NCBI GenBank assembly: GCA_937884385.1
Contig: CALGCW010000137.1
Location: 1 to 6,975 of the forward strand
Length of the DNA: 6,975 bases
Source of the DNA: an uncultured Clostridia bacterium
Lineage (GTDB): Bacteria; Bacillota; Clostridia; Oscillospirales; CAG-272
Direction of reading: 5' to 3'
Within the stretch, counting starts at the first letter, position 1; the number at the start of each line of letters is the position of its first letter. A model generated the notes under the pieces. That model did not search any database. It was not told the DNA's origin and saw only the letters and a list, made by a program, of their open reading frames with translations. A program made the position numbers and the translations under genes. Shown in pieces: positions 1-5,292 of the stretch.

Positions 1-20
1 CACCGATGGGATTTCAAAAC

Positions 21-156
21 CGATAATTCACTCGTGAATTATCGAAAATTTACGCGAAATCTCCGCTAACCCAAGCGACAAAAGTTTTTTGCGAGCTTTT
101 TTTCAAAAAAGCGAAAATCCTTCCTTTGTAACTTCTCCCCGATAAATCCCAATTTT
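21..156 (+). repeat. Hairpin-rich leader element, left copy
   Basis: Non-coding stretch before maf. It opens with a near-perfect palindrome with 11-bp arms (CGATAATTCAC at 21-31 and its complement at 34-44, separated by TC). AATTTACGCG follows at 47-56, then a small CAAAA/TTTTG hairpin (79-91), then a hairpin with GCTTTTTT at 95-102 pairing with 105-112. After that come TTTGTAACTT (125-134) and ATAAATC (142-148). The same blocks in the same order occur on the minus strand at 6902-6776, upstream of another gene. I infer a dispersed intergenic repeat or a shared structured leader. I found no convincing sigma-A promoter in it. Confidence 0.55.
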
Positions 157-197
157 GCATTTTGCATTTACTCACCATCAATAAAAGGAAAAAAACA

Positions 198-788
198 ATG
201 AACTTAATTTTAGCATCAAAATCCCCCAGAAGAAAAGAGATACTTGAAAATCTCGGTGTCAAATTTGAAATAATCACCTGCGAGACCGACGAACACACGG
301 ACGAGCGAAACGGCAAGCGTTACGTTGAGGAGATCGCGCTTCGCAAGGGCGAAGCGGTCAGAGCGCTCCTTGAGAGCGAAGGCAAGCTCACGGCTGACAC
401 CCTCATTCTCTCCTCCGACACGGTCGTAGTCTCTGCTGACGGCGAGATCATGGGCAAGCCCGCAGACCGCGAGGATGCAAAAAGAATGATCCTTGCGTTT
501 TCGGGCAATCCCCATTACGTCATAAGCGGAATAGCACTCATCACAAAAGACAGGACCGTTGTGACAAGCGAAAGCACGACCGTGCATTTTGATAAGGTGG
601 ACGAAGCGGACGTGGAAAAATACCTTGACACACCGGAAGCATATGACAAAGCGGGAGCATACGCTATTCAGGGATACGCATCCTTGTGGATAAACGGAAT
701 TGAGGGAGACTATTTCAACGTGGTCGGTCTCCCGGTCAAAAAGCTCTCCGATACACTGAAAAAGGAATTCGGCATCAAGCTTGCATAG
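198..788 (+). CDS. maf: Maf-family nucleoside triphosphate pyrophosphatase (dTTP/UTP type)
   Basis: Product of 196 residues, the usual length for Maf/YhdE proteins. These cytoplasmic enzymes hydrolyse dTTP, UTP and modified nucleotides to monophosphates, as house-cleaning enzymes linked to septum or division control. The N-terminal ASKSPRRKEIL (residues 6-16) is the Maf signature. SSDTVV (72-77) carries the expected catalytic Asp74, GKPAD lies at 86-90, and KAGAYAIQG (151-159) followed by GDYFNVVGLP (170-179) matches the YhdE-type C-terminal half. I chose the ATG at 198 because AAAAGGAAA (182-190) sits just upstream and the protein then begins right at the family's first strand. An in-frame ATG at 162 would add 12 residues with no family match. 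No clear terminator follows, and veg has its own promoter 45 bp downstream, so some read-through is possible. Confidence 0.95.
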   Translation: MNLILASKSPRRKEILENLGVKFEIITCETDEHTDERNGKRYVEEIALRKGEAVRALLESEGKLTADTLILSSDTVVVSADGEIMGKPADREDAKRMILAFSGNPHYVISGIALITKDRTVVTSESTTVHFDKVDEADVEKYLDTPEAYDKAGAYAIQGYASLWINGIEGDYFNVVGLPVKKLSDTLKKEFGIKLA

Positions 789-833
789 ACCTTTTGAACA
801 AATGCGCGCTTCGTTTTTTGTGAAAAATCCCCT

Positions 834-862
834 TTGATATTTTTTCCTCAATATGGTAAAAT
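834..862 (+). promoter_or_regulatory. Sigma-A promoter of veg
   Basis: TTGATA (834-839), a 17-bp spacer, and TAAAAT (857-862), with TGG directly before the -10 as an extended -10. Transcription would start near 869, leaving a leader of about 25 nt before the GTG at 894. It would leave almost no leader before the ATG at 873, which supports the GTG start. Confidence 0.75.
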
Positions 863-893
863 ATAGATGTAAATGATAAGGGGGGATGTTGCC

Positions 894-1133
894 GTGCGTG
901 ACGTAAACGAAATAAAAAGTGCCATTTTGAAGCTCTACGAGCAAAAAACGGATATACACGTGAACGTAAATACCACAAAGCCGAGAATACATATCACCGA
1001 TGCCCCCGCATCCATAACGGGCGTCTATAAGAACCTTTTCACAATAGAGGTGATCGAAAACGGACTCAAAAAGGTGTTCTCCATTCCCTACACCGACATT
1101 TTCATCGGCAAAGTTTCAATAAACGAATTATAA
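894..1133 (+). CDS. veg: Veg family protein (DUF1021)
   Basis: Small protein of 79 residues, starting MRDVNEIKSAILKLYEQ. The pattern resembles Bacillus subtilis Veg (86 residues): an N-terminal helix with IK, a basic beta segment, a 'G.....(N/S)LF.I' strand (here GVYKNLFTIEVIENG) and a 'SY.DI' segment (here SIPYTDIF). Veg is a highly expressed small beta-rich protein linked in B. subtilis to biofilm formation and spore germination; its biochemical role is not settled. I prefer the GTG at 894 because AAGGGGGG (878-885) lies 8 nt upstream. The in-frame ATG at 873 has no ribosome binding site and falls at the predicted transcription start. The gene is monocistronic, between its own promoter and a strong terminator. 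Sequence identity to Veg is modest, so the call rests on length and motif order. Confidence 0.8.
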   Translation: MRDVNEIKSAILKLYEQKTDIHVNVNTTKPRIHITDAPASITGVYKNLFTIEVIENGLKKVFSIPYTDIFIGKVSINEL

Positions 1134-1166
1134 ACGGCAGTTTTGTGTTGCAAAACTGCCGTTTTT
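1132..1166 (+). terminator. Intrinsic terminator after veg
   Basis: Perfect 14-bp inverted repeat: arm AAACGGCAGTTTTG (1132-1145), loop TGTTG, complement at 1151-1164, then a T run (1162-1166). The left arm begins inside the veg stop codon (1131-1133). Confidence 0.92.
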
Positions 1167-1176
1167 GTGATATAGT
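1148..1176 (+). promoter_or_regulatory. Probable promoter of the flavodoxin-like gene
   Basis: TTGCAA (1148-1153), a 17-bp spacer, and TATAGT (1171-1176), with TGA before the -10. The -35 box straddles the loop and right arm of the veg terminator. A second -10-like TATAAT at 1180-1185 lacks a good -35 at a normal distance. The predicted start is near 1183, about 26 nt before the ATG. Confidence 0.5.
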
Positions 1177-1208
1177 AAATATAATAAATTATCAATGGAG
1201 TGACCACA

Positions 1209-2603
1209 ATGAAAATAACAGTAATCAACGGCAGCCCCAAGGGCAATTACAGCATAACCCTGCAAACGATGATATACCTTCAAAAAAAGGACCCCTCACT
1301 TGAAATAGAAGTACTCAACGCAGGGCAGATCATCAAATCGCTCGAAAAGGATTTTTCAAGGGCAAAGGAGCTGCTGCAAGCAAGCGAAGCCATCATTTTT
1401 TCATATCCCGTCTATACCTTCATCGCGCCCTCACAGCTCCACCGCTTTATTGAGCTTATGAAGAGCGAGAACGTGGACGTTCGCGATAAATACGTCTCGC
1501 AAATAAGTACGTCAAAGCATTTTTATGACGTGACCGCACATAAATACGTAGAGGAAAATCTTCTCGATATGGGAGTGCGCTATGTTAAGGGACTCTCTGC
1601 GGATATGGATGACCTTCTCTGCGAAAGGGGCAGAAAGGAAGCCGAACAGTTTATGGAAAGATTTATCTGGTCCGTAAAAAACGGCGTCTATACCCAAAGG
1701 GATAAAAACGAAAGCAAGGGCGAGCTCGTTCCGATCGAGCGCCGCGTCACTAACTGCAAGCATCTTTCAAGCAAGGACGTCGTTATCGTCACGGATTGCG
1801 CCGACGAGGCTTCAAACCTCTATGCAATGATAGAACGATTCCGCGCAGATTTCAAGTATGAAACACGCGTGGTAAATATAAACGAAGTACAGATAAATGC
1901 AGGCTGCCTCGGATGCTTCCGTTGCGCGGTATCGGGCAAATGCGTGCATAAGGACGGCTTTGATACGTTTTTGAGAGAAAAAATACTTAAAGCCGACGCA
2001 ATAGTATACGCCTTTGAGATAAAGGATCACTCCATGGGCTCGCGCTTTAAGATGTACGACGACAGAAACTTCTGCAACGGTCACAGGACCGTCACCGAGG
2101 GTATGCCCATCGGATATATCGTATCAGGACATCTCGCGTTCGAAGCAAACCTTCGCACGGTGATCGAGGGCAGAGCTGAGGTAGGCTCAAATTTCCTTTG
2201 CGGCGTGGCAACCGACGAAAGCGACCCCGCAGCGCAGATCGAAATGCTGTGCAAATCCCTTGCCTTTGCGCTTGATACTAAGCACACCTGCCCACAGAAC
2301 TTCCTTGGTGTCGGCGGAATGAAGATCTTCCGCGACCTCATCTGGCAGATGCGCGGAATGATGAAGGCAGACCACAAATTTTACAAGTCGCACGGTCATT
2401 ACGACTTCCCTCAAAAGCACTTTTTCAGATCCCTTATGATGTATCCCATCGGCTGGCTTCTCTCCAGCGAAAAGATACTTACAAAGATCGGAAACAAGAT
2501 GAACGAGGGAATGCTCGCACCCTATAATAAGCTCTTCTCCGATATGGAAAAAGAGGAGGAGCAAAAAAAAGATCCACGGAAGATAAAAAGCAAAGCCGCT
2601 TGA
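1209..2603 (+). CDS. Tandem flavodoxin-like NAD(P)H-dependent oxidoreductase with Isf-type cysteine motif
   Basis: Product of 464 residues with two flavodoxin-like halves. Half one (about 1-165) starts MKITVINGSPKG, a strand plus FMN-phosphate loop of the NADPH-dependent FMN reductase/flavodoxin type. It continues with AIIFSYPVYTFIAPSQLHRF (61-80), the typical flavin-site loop. Half two (about 188-400) has a strand-helix start (DVVIVTDCADEASN), then C233, C236, C239 and C245 in a Cx2Cx2Cx5C array followed by a Lys-Asp, then ADAIVYAFEI and RFKMYDDR (279-286). That spacing equals the compact [4Fe-4S] motif described for iron-sulfur flavoproteins, so an Isf-like redox role is plausible; cluster binding is inferred. 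The C-terminus (about 400-464) is basic and unassigned. The ATG at 1209 follows TGGAG (1196-1200) by 8 nt; an in-frame GTG at 1200 overlaps that site. Substrate and electron partner are unknown. Confidence 0.8.
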   Translation: MKITVINGSPKGNYSITLQTMIYLQKKDPSLEIEVLNAGQIIKSLEKDFSRAKELLQASEAIIFSYPVYTFIAPSQLHRFIELMKSENVDVRDKYVSQISTSKHFYDVTAHKYVEENLLDMGVRYVKGLSADMDDLLCERGRKEAEQFMERFIWSVKNGVYTQRDKNESKGELVPIERRVTNCKHLSSKDVVIVTDCADEASNLYAMIERFRADFKYETRVVNINEVQINAGCLGCFRCAVSGKCVHKDGFDTFLREKILKADAIVYAFEIKDHSMGSRFKMYDDRNFCNGHRTVTEGMPIGYIVSGHLAFEANLRTVIEGRAEVGSNFLCGVATDESDPAAQIEMLCKSLAFALDTKHTCPQNFLGVGGMKIFRDLIWQMRGMMKADHKFYKSHGHYDFPQKHFFRSLMMYPIGWLLSSEKILTKIGNKMNEGMLAPYNKLFSDMEKEEEQKKDPRKIKSKAA

Positions 2604-2620
2604 GTACCAAGCGGCTTTTT
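2592..2620 (+). terminator. Intrinsic terminator overlapping the oxidoreductase stop
   Basis: 11-bp stem, AAAGCCGCTTG (2592-2602) pairing with 2608-2618 around the loop AGTAC, ending in a five-T run (2616-2620). The left arm encodes the last residues (KAA) and most of the TGA stop codon at 2601-2603. Confidence 0.9.
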
Positions 2621-2627
2621 GTTGCGT

Positions 2628-2718
2628 CACGAAAGCCTCGCGGTAATGGTGAGGTTCAATAAAGGCTTTGCCGATGAATAGGAAAGCAAATAAAAATTCA
2701 GCAAAGAATACTTTCGTG
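2628..2718. other. Foldable non-coding segment (possible three-way junction)
   Basis: CACGAAAG (2628-2635) is the exact complement of CTTTCGTG (2711-2718), enclosing 75 nt. Inside, CCTCGC (2636-2641) pairs with GTGAGG (2649-2654) using one G-U pair, directly stacked on the outer stem. TTTGC (2667-2671) can pair with GCAAA (2686-2690). This could be a structured RNA or a palindromic intergenic repeat. It overlaps the first third of a possible 54-residue reading frame. No promoter was found for it. Confidence 0.3.
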
Positions 2719-2838
2719 TCAAAGGCTCATTTTATTCGCTTCAGGGAAGCTATAGAAATTCTTAAGAAAAGAAATTCCAACCAAATAAAAACAGGGCGGT
2801 TTGAGAAATCAAGCCGTCCTATTGAATTTTTGAAATAG
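2674..2838 (+). CDS. Possible 54-residue basic peptide (doubtful)
   Basis: ATG at 2674, eight nt after AAAGG (2661-2665), opens a frame of 54 codons closed by TAG at 2836-2838. The product would be very rich in Lys, Arg and Asn (start MNRKANKNSAK, middle HFIRFREAIEILKKR) with one amphipathic helix (about 19-33). Against it: it overlaps a strong hairpin (2793-2820), its stop lies between the -35 and -10 of the next gene's promoter, and no promoter is evident after the terminator at 2620. I recognise no family. It may be a chance frame in an intergenic repeat. Confidence 0.2.
   Translation: MNRKANKNSAKNTFVSKAHFIRFREAIEILKKRNSNQIKTGRFEKSSRPIEFLK
2793..2830. terminator. GAAA-capped hairpin, possible terminator
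   Basis: 12-bp stem with two G-U pairs: AGGGCGGTTTGA (2793-2804) pairs with 2809-2820 around a GAAA tetraloop. On the plus strand a short T run follows (2827-2831). On the minus strand the hairpin is followed by a better T-rich tail (complement of 2784-2792), but no minus-strand gene lies upstream of it. Confidence 0.5.
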
Positions 2839-2850
2839 GTGTGGTATAAT
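2822..2850 (+). promoter_or_regulatory. Promoter of the 112-residue orphan gene
   Basis: TTGAAT (2822-2827), a 17-bp spacer, and a consensus TATAAT (2845-2850) with an extended TGG before it. The predicted start is about 2857, roughly 16 nt before the ATG, with AAAGGAG (2860-2866) just inside the transcript. One of the strongest promoters in the window. Confidence 0.8.
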
Positions 2851-2872
2851 ATAAAAAAGAAAGGAGCATAAC

Positions 2873-3211
2873 ATGATAACCAATAAAGTATTAAAATACA
2901 TTGAAGAACATAAACTGTGTTCGGATTGCTTATTTGATGATTGGTCGGAGTTCTTGGATTTGCTCTATGAACAGGGCGGATGTGTGGAGTCTATCCTTTG
3001 GTTTGAGCATGTACTCATTGCCGAGCAGGAAAAATCTCTTGGTGGTGGCGGATACATAGATAAGAACAATGTGGAATATATGTATGCCGAAACTTATATT
3101 TGCAATAATGATTTAAAAAACAAAACATTTGATGAAGTAAACGAATATATTAGGTCAATTGTTTCCGCCCATCCAAATCACAAACTAATTCCGTCGTTTG
3201 ATATTTCTTGA
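2873..3211 (+). CDS. Hypothetical protein, 112 residues, orphan gene
   Basis: Start ATG after AAAGGAG (spacing 6) and a near-consensus promoter, so expression looks likely. The product is acidic and soluble, with no signal peptide or membrane helix. Visible features are CSDC (16-19), two more cysteines (37, 77), a helical stretch DDWSEFLDLLYEQGGCVESI (22-41), a glycine-rich turn SLGGGGYIDK (55-64), and a C-terminal helix EVNEYIRSIV (88-97). I do not recognise a family. Codons are clearly more A/T-ending (aaa, aat, att, tat) than in the flanking genes, which use many GC-rich codons, suggesting different ancestry. It stands alone between a hairpin region and two terminators. Size and setting would fit an accessory protein such as an immunity or toxin-neutralising protein, but nothing in the sequence shows that. 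Confidence 0.75.
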   Translation: MITNKVLKYIEEHKLCSDCLFDDWSEFLDLLYEQGGCVESILWFEHVLIAEQEKSLGGGGYIDKNNVEYMYAETYICNNDLKNKTFDEVNEYIRSIVSAHPNHKLIPSFDIS

Positions 3212-3257
3212 TAAATACTTCACATTGACTGTTTCAGCAAACCCCTGCCGTGTGCCA

Positions 3258-3282
3258 CCTTCCTCTCGAAGGAAGGCTTTTT
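3258..3282 (+). terminator. Terminator-like hairpin downstream of the orphan gene
   Basis: CCTTCCT (3258-3264) pairs with AGGAAGG (3270-3276) around CTCGA, followed by C and five T (3278-3282). It lies 46 nt after the orphan stop codon. The surrounding bases (CTGCCGTGTGCCACC before the loop) resemble palindromic intergenic repeats of gut Clostridia as I remember them, so it may be a repeat serving as a terminator. Confidence 0.6.
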
Positions 3283-3380
3283 GCGCACTCCGTTTAAGGG
3301 TAGCAATTGCGTATCAATTAGATAAGTAAAAACACACTTTTTGATACCTGTGCAGGATAGAGACACCTAAAACTGAAATA

Positions 3381-3409
3381 CCACCCGCTGTGTGTGCGGG
3401 TGGATTTTT
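3381..3409. terminator. Terminator in the convergent gap, possibly bidirectional
   Basis: 8-bp GC-rich stem CCACCCGC (3381-3388) with GCGGGTGG (3396-3403), loop TGTGTGT, then ATTTTT on the plus strand. It lies directly after the stop codon of the minus-strand 367-residue gene, whose transcript would meet the same stem followed by a weaker TATTTCAGTTTT tail. It probably separates the two converging transcripts. Confidence 0.7.
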
Positions 3410-3410
3410 A

Positions 3411-4514
3411 TTAATCTCTATTCCATTTTTCACATATCTCCTGCGCCTCGCGGAGCATTTCGTCAGATTTCACACGCGCTCCCAAAACGTTGTTCTCGGC
3501 TTCGTAATGGCTCATAACACCCATCACGTTTTCGTTTATAACTCTGATAATGGGCTTCACCTCGGGCACGATTATCGTAAGATTGCCGAGAATAATCTCG
3601 GTGGTAGAACCTTCACGCATTACCTCGTTGCGGTAATTCTTTTCCTCATAATAGGCAAATGCCCCCTCAAGGTCCTTCGCCCAACCGTTATTTAGTATAT
3701 GCTTGCACATAATAAGGCAGTCAAGATGCCTGTACTTGCGAGGAACAAGACCGCAAGTGTTATGGAGATCCTCGATCAACATCTTGATCTCATAAGCCTT
3801 TTTCTCACAGTCCGCCGCCTGAGCGGAAAGCCTGTTATAGTCCTCTATTGCCGCGTCAGCTCTATGCTTGCGGCTCTGCACCTCTCTTTCGCTGACTCTT
3901 TTGCTGATCAGCACAGGGCTTGAAAGCTTGTCGTTTATCTCGTCAACCCTCTTTTGAATGGGATAGATCTTGTTATTTAAGCTCTCGTTCGTCTTTTTGA
4001 GAACTCTTCTTTCCTTTTTTGCCATCGTGCTCTTGTAAATAGCTCTCTCAACGATGATTAGCAAAACAATGGCGATAATGTTGAGTATTCCCTCAGCACT
4101 TTCGACCTCTCCCCAGTAAAAGTTGAGCCCCTCCAATGCCATAATGATCGCATTGCTCGCCCAGATATGCAAAGTATTGATAAGAATGAAGCACAAGATC
4201 ATTTTCAAGAAAAGAATACCGTTGCCCTCTCCCTTGTTGTATGTCGCCCTCACCTCATCGAAGGTGCTTTTGATCTCATTGATCTTCAATTCAAGAGAGC
4301 GTAGCTCAGCGCGAAGTCCAAGCTCCTCGTCGCTCATTCCGCCGTGCTTTACGAGCCTTTCATTTAATTCTTCATACTTTTGCGTGTTATATTCAAGGTT
4401 ATCACTGCCTTTTTTGCGAAGATAGTAAGCAAGATCCGAAAGCGAATGTGCCCTTATCTCCATTTCAAGAGCAGCGTCAATAAATTCCGAGGTCTTCGAG
4501 CTGTTAATGTCCAT
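3411..4514 (-). CDS. Coiled-coil membrane protein, 367 residues, function unknown
   Basis: ATG at 4514 follows AAGGAG (complement of 4521-4526) by 6 nt. Layout: an N-terminal soluble helical part (1-95) with heptad-like spacing (about 62-92), two hydrophobic helices (about 99-128 and 142-160), a basic stop after the second (KSTMAKKERR), a long charged coiled coil (about 165-250), and a C-terminal soluble domain. That domain holds GLVPRKYR (255-262) and DLEGAFAYYEE (281-291). A 'P.KYR' segment followed by a 'L..A...YE' helix recurs, to my recollection, in uncharacterised Firmicutes membrane proteins. Both ends are probably on the same membrane face. It has its own promoter and follows a terminator, so it is not part of the operon upstream. 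It could be a scaffold or envelope-stress protein; I cannot assign a function. Confidence 0.8.
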   Translation of the reverse strand: MDINSSKTSEFIDAALEMEIRAHSLSDLAYYLRKKGSDNLEYNTQKYEELNERLVKHGGMSDEELGLRAELRSLELKINEIKSTFDEVRATYNKGEGNGILFLKMILCFILINTLHIWASNAIIMALEGLNFYWGEVESAEGILNIIAIVLLIIVERAIYKSTMAKKERRVLKKTNESLNNKIYPIQKRVDEINDKLSSPVLISKRVSEREVQSRKHRADAAIEDYNRLSAQAADCEKKAYEIKMLIEDLHNTCGLVPRKYRHLDCLIMCKHILNNGWAKDLEGAFAYYEEKNYRNEVMREGSTTEIILGNLTIIVPEVKPIIRVINENVMGVMSHYEAENNVLGARVKSDEMLREAQEICEKWNRD

Positions 4515-4527
4515 ATAATTCTCCTTG

Positions 4528-4545
4528 ATCAGTCTGATTACTGAT
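4528..4545. promoter_or_regulatory. Inverted repeat in the leader, possible operator
   Basis: ATCAGT (4528-4533) and ACTGAT (4540-4545) form perfect 6-bp arms around CTGATT. The site lies between the -10 and the ribosome binding site of the 367-residue gene, where a repressor could bind. It could also be chance in a short A/T-rich leader. Confidence 0.3.
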
Positions 4546-4548
4546 TAG

Positions 4549-4578
4549 ATTTTACCACATCCTGTCATATCTTGTCAA
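4549..4578 (-). promoter_or_regulatory. Promoter of the 367-residue membrane protein
   Basis: Minus strand: consensus TTGACA (complement of 4573-4578), an 18-bp spacer, and TAAAAT (complement of 4549-4554) with TGG directly before it. Transcription would start near 4542 and give a leader of about 28 nt. Confidence 0.8.
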
Positions 4579-4590
4579 TAGCAGTGGGCT

Positions 4591-4626
4591 AAATAATAAA
4601 AAGGAAAGCCCAAATGAGCTTTCCTT
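4591..4626 (-). terminator. Intrinsic terminator of the three-gene operon
   Basis: On the minus strand, AAGGAAAGCTC (complement of 4616-4626) pairs over 11 bp, with one G-U, to the complement of 4601-4611 around ATTT. A T-rich tail runs to about 4591. It begins 11 nt after the last gene's stop codon. Confidence 0.9.
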
Positions 4627-4637
4627 GATATATTAGT

Positions 4638-5291
4638 TTATTTTGTTCCAAAAAGAACGGTTTTGAGGATATCCGAGGTTTTCTCCTCACCGAATTCCTT
4701 TTTAAAAACGTCCGTCGCAGGTCCGCCCTGCGTGATAAGACCGTTAACGTAAACGTCCGTGCGAGCCTTTTTCTCTTTTGCACAGCACTCTTTTGCGCAA
4801 AGTGCAAGAAAAGTGTCGATATAGTCAAGAGTATACGCATCAAAATCCGCGGTATTTCCCTTCTTGCCCTTTTTTGACGTGGTCTCGGGCAAACGGATGT
4901 CATCGTACCAGTGCTTCGGCTCTTCACCTTGCGCAAATCGCTCGGGAAGGGACGCATACCTCTCCTTTACCGCAACGATGCTTGAAAGATCGATTCTTTC
5001 ATCCATCGTATCGTAAAGCTCTATGATGAGTGTATCATTTCCCATCGCGTATATCCTGTCATAGGACAAAAGCGGAAGGTCCACGACCTTGGGCGCAATA
5101 ACGAGCGTATCCATCTTCATAAGACCGAAAAAGCCCTTTGCCCTCATCACGGACACATGACCGAGACCTGCGGCATCGTAAGCCTCGCAGGTAAACGTCA
5201 TTCCGTTTGCCTTGAAGGTCTCAAATTCACCCACACTCTTGCTTTCAAGAGTGTGGTTTTTCTTTATCAAGTCTAAAATCTTATTCGTCAT
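4638..5291 (-). CDS. Putative ferredoxin-dependent bilin reductase-like protein
   Basis: Soluble protein of 217 residues. The segment VIAPKVVDLPLLSYDRI (64-80) matches the FDBR core (PcyA/HY2 family), where an Asp lies five residues after the Pro of a '(N/D)LP' motif. Asp78 would correspond to the proton-donating Asp105 of cyanobacterial PcyA. The C-terminus, with Pro191, VFKKEFGEE (195-203) and ILKTVLFG (208-215), follows the FDBR pattern of a fairly conserved 'FG......I...LF' end. PcyA-type Glu76 and His88 equivalents are not evident, and the protein is shorter than typical FDBRs (about 240 or more). FDBRs reduce biliverdin-type linear tetrapyrroles using ferredoxin and no flavin; activity here is an inference from a by-eye match. 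ATG 5291 is preferred because AAAAGGA (5306-5300) lies 8 nt upstream. The in-frame ATG at 5300 has no such site. The stop of the preceding gene is 1 nt away, implying translational coupling. Confidence 0.5.
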   Translation of the reverse strand: MTNKILDLIKKNHTLESKSVGEFETFKANGMTFTCEAYDAAGLGHVSVMRAKGFFGLMKMDTLVIAPKVVDLPLLSYDRIYAMGNDTLIIELYDTMDERIDLSSIVAVKERYASLPERFAQGEEPKHWYDDIRLPETTSKKGKKGNTADFDAYTLDYIDTFLALCAKECCAKEKKARTDVYVNGLITQGGPATDVFKKEFGEEKTSDILKTVLFGTK

Positions 5292-5292
5292 A

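Noticed and set aside
873..893. ATG at 873 as the veg start
   Set aside because: It lies at the predicted transcription start with no Shine-Dalgarno. The GTG at 894 has AAGGGGGG 8 nt upstream and fits the family length.
216..992. 258-codon open frame on the minus strand across maf and veg
   Set aside because: It runs antisense to two well-supported genes, has no ribosome binding site, and gives a Cys/Phe/Val-rich sequence with no recognisable motif.
2187..2630. 147-codon minus-strand frame under the oxidoreductase C-terminus
   Set aside because: No start signal, overlaps the terminator and a strong coding gene, and no family resemblance.
3283..3380. A small RNA gene between the two hairpins in the convergent gap
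   Set aside because: The second hairpin would be a fine terminator, but I could not find a promoter or conserved RNA features in the stretch before it.
3390..3923. Plus-strand frames of 101 and 74 codons opposite the 367-residue gene
   Set aside because: They start inside a terminator hairpin or mid-gene without ribosome binding sites and mirror the antisense codons of the coiled-coil gene.
4638..5291. Identity with the gut bilirubin reductase BilR
   Set aside because: BilR is an old-yellow-enzyme-type flavoprotein. This protein has no such barrel motifs, and the resemblance is to the flavin-free FDBR fold instead.
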